Shown here piece after piece: positions 63,755 through 64,000 of a stretch of DNA of 64,000 nucleotides. This DNA is from Bombella apis. Lineage in GTDB: Bacteria; Pseudomonadota; Alphaproteobacteria; Acetobacterales; Acetobacteraceae. The stretch spans positions 372,001-436,000 of the forward strand of contig NZ_JAGJTM010000004.1 in the NCBI RefSeq assembly GCF_018221685.1, read 5' to 3'. Position numbers and translations under genes: made by a program. A model generated the notes under the pieces. The model saw only the letters and a list, made by a program, of their open reading frames with translations, was not told the DNA's origin and searched no databases. Numbering within the stretch: position 1 is the first letter of the stretch; each line of letters begins with the position of its first letter.

Positions 63755-64000
63755 ATGAAACTCTGCACGACGGTTCAGGAGATGCGGCAGGAGCGGGCGC
63801 AGCTTGGCAGGGTCGGCTTTGTACCGACGATGGGCTTCCTGCATGAGGGGCATCTTTCGCTTGTTCGCCGTGCCCGGGAGGAGACTGATGCTGTTGTCGT
63901 CAGTCTCTTTGTCAATCCCATACAGTTCGGGTCGGCGGATGATCTTGCCAATTATCCCCGGGCGCTGGAACGGGATATTGCCCTGCTGCGCAGGGAGGGC
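63755..64000 (+). CDS. panC: Pantothenate synthetase, N-terminal part cut by window edge
   Basis: PanC joins pantoate and beta-alanine using ATP. The 82 visible residues hold the family start [11 protein letters not shown], the nucleotide-binding [16 protein letters not shown] (with the HEGH site), and [23 protein letters not shown], which are diagnostic; the rest (family about 280 residues) is beyond the right edge. The ATG at 63755 follows GGGAAAGGG. It is divergent from the flavoprotein gene with about 140 bases between. Confidence 0.95.
   Translation, partial: MKLCTTVQEMRQERAQLGRVGFVPTMGFLHEGHLSLVRRAREETDAVVVSLFVNPIQFGSADDLANYPRALERDIALLRREG

Noticed and set aside
1..64000. Mobile elements, prophage, CRISPR array or defence island
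   Set aside because: No transposase, integrase, phage structural gene, cas gene or spaced repeat array was found; gene content is core chromosomal.

Overview
The window is a 64 kb, GC-rich stretch of alphaproteobacterial chromosome. The gene families point to an acetic acid bacterium (Acetobacteraceae, near the Gluconobacter/Bombella/Saccharibacter group): a transaldolase-phosphoglucose isomerase fusion inside a complete pentose-phosphate cluster, the short form of 6-phosphogluconate dehydrogenase, a type II NADH dehydrogenase, an IspDF fusion, an ATP12 chaperone, a CtrA-type regulator and the order yebC-ruvCAB-ybgC-tolQRAB-pal-ybgF. The genus is an inference from gene content. I see no rRNA, CRISPR array, phage or insertion sequence, and one tRNA.

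Layout. 0-2.7 kb (minus): cytochrome c maturation genes ccmC-D-E-F, with ccmF cut by the window edge. 2.9-15.9 kb (mostly plus): EVE and EcsC proteins, aat, a DUF4412-like exported protein, peroxiredoxin bcp, then a block of two large AsmA-type envelope proteins around rarA and a pseudouridine synthase, ending with ATP12 and a two-way terminator. 15.9-30.1 kb (mostly minus): ispDF, apaG, metZ with a structured leader, tRNA-Gly(CCC), a three-gene unit (homocysteine S-methyltransferase, TonB receptor, NCS1 permease), a dioxygenase plus secreted-protein unit, ndh, and ppiC-argJ. 30.4-46.9 kb (plus): secA, yebC, ruvCAB, the Tol-Pal envelope system, tilS, ftsH, glmM. 47.0-51.6 kb (minus): a CtrA-family regulator, then the unit ankyrin-hisC-M29 peptidase-hypothetical. 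51.9-60.8 kb (plus): tkt, tal-pgi, gnd, HAD phosphatase, pgl, rpiA, gntK. 60.9-63.6 kb (minus): HerA-like ATPase and a TIGR03862-type flavoprotein. From 63.8 kb (plus): panC, cut by the edge.

How the genes work together. The 52-61 kb cluster carries the sugar-phosphate core of an organism of this kind: gluconate enters through gluconokinase, 6-phosphogluconate is oxidised by Gnd, pentose phosphates are recycled by RpiA, transketolase and transaldolase, and fructose-6-phosphate returns to glucose-6-phosphate through the fused isomerase. Glucose-6-phosphate dehydrogenase is not in the window. The Tol-Pal genes, the AsmA-type proteins, SecA, PpiC, FtsH and GlmM serve the cell envelope. Methionine supply is touched twice, by metZ and by the methyltransferase-receptor-permease unit.

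The most notable observations are: a CtrA-like regulator whose receiver carries Glu at the phosphoacceptor position (E51) and has lost a metal-binding Asp; a metZ leader RNA with two mutually exclusive pairings, one of which covers the ribosome binding site; the methyltransferase-TonB receptor-NCS1 unit behind an AT-rich control region; a TolB that carries a Tat-type signal; and a perfect palindrome at the predicted start site of the ankyrin-hisC unit.
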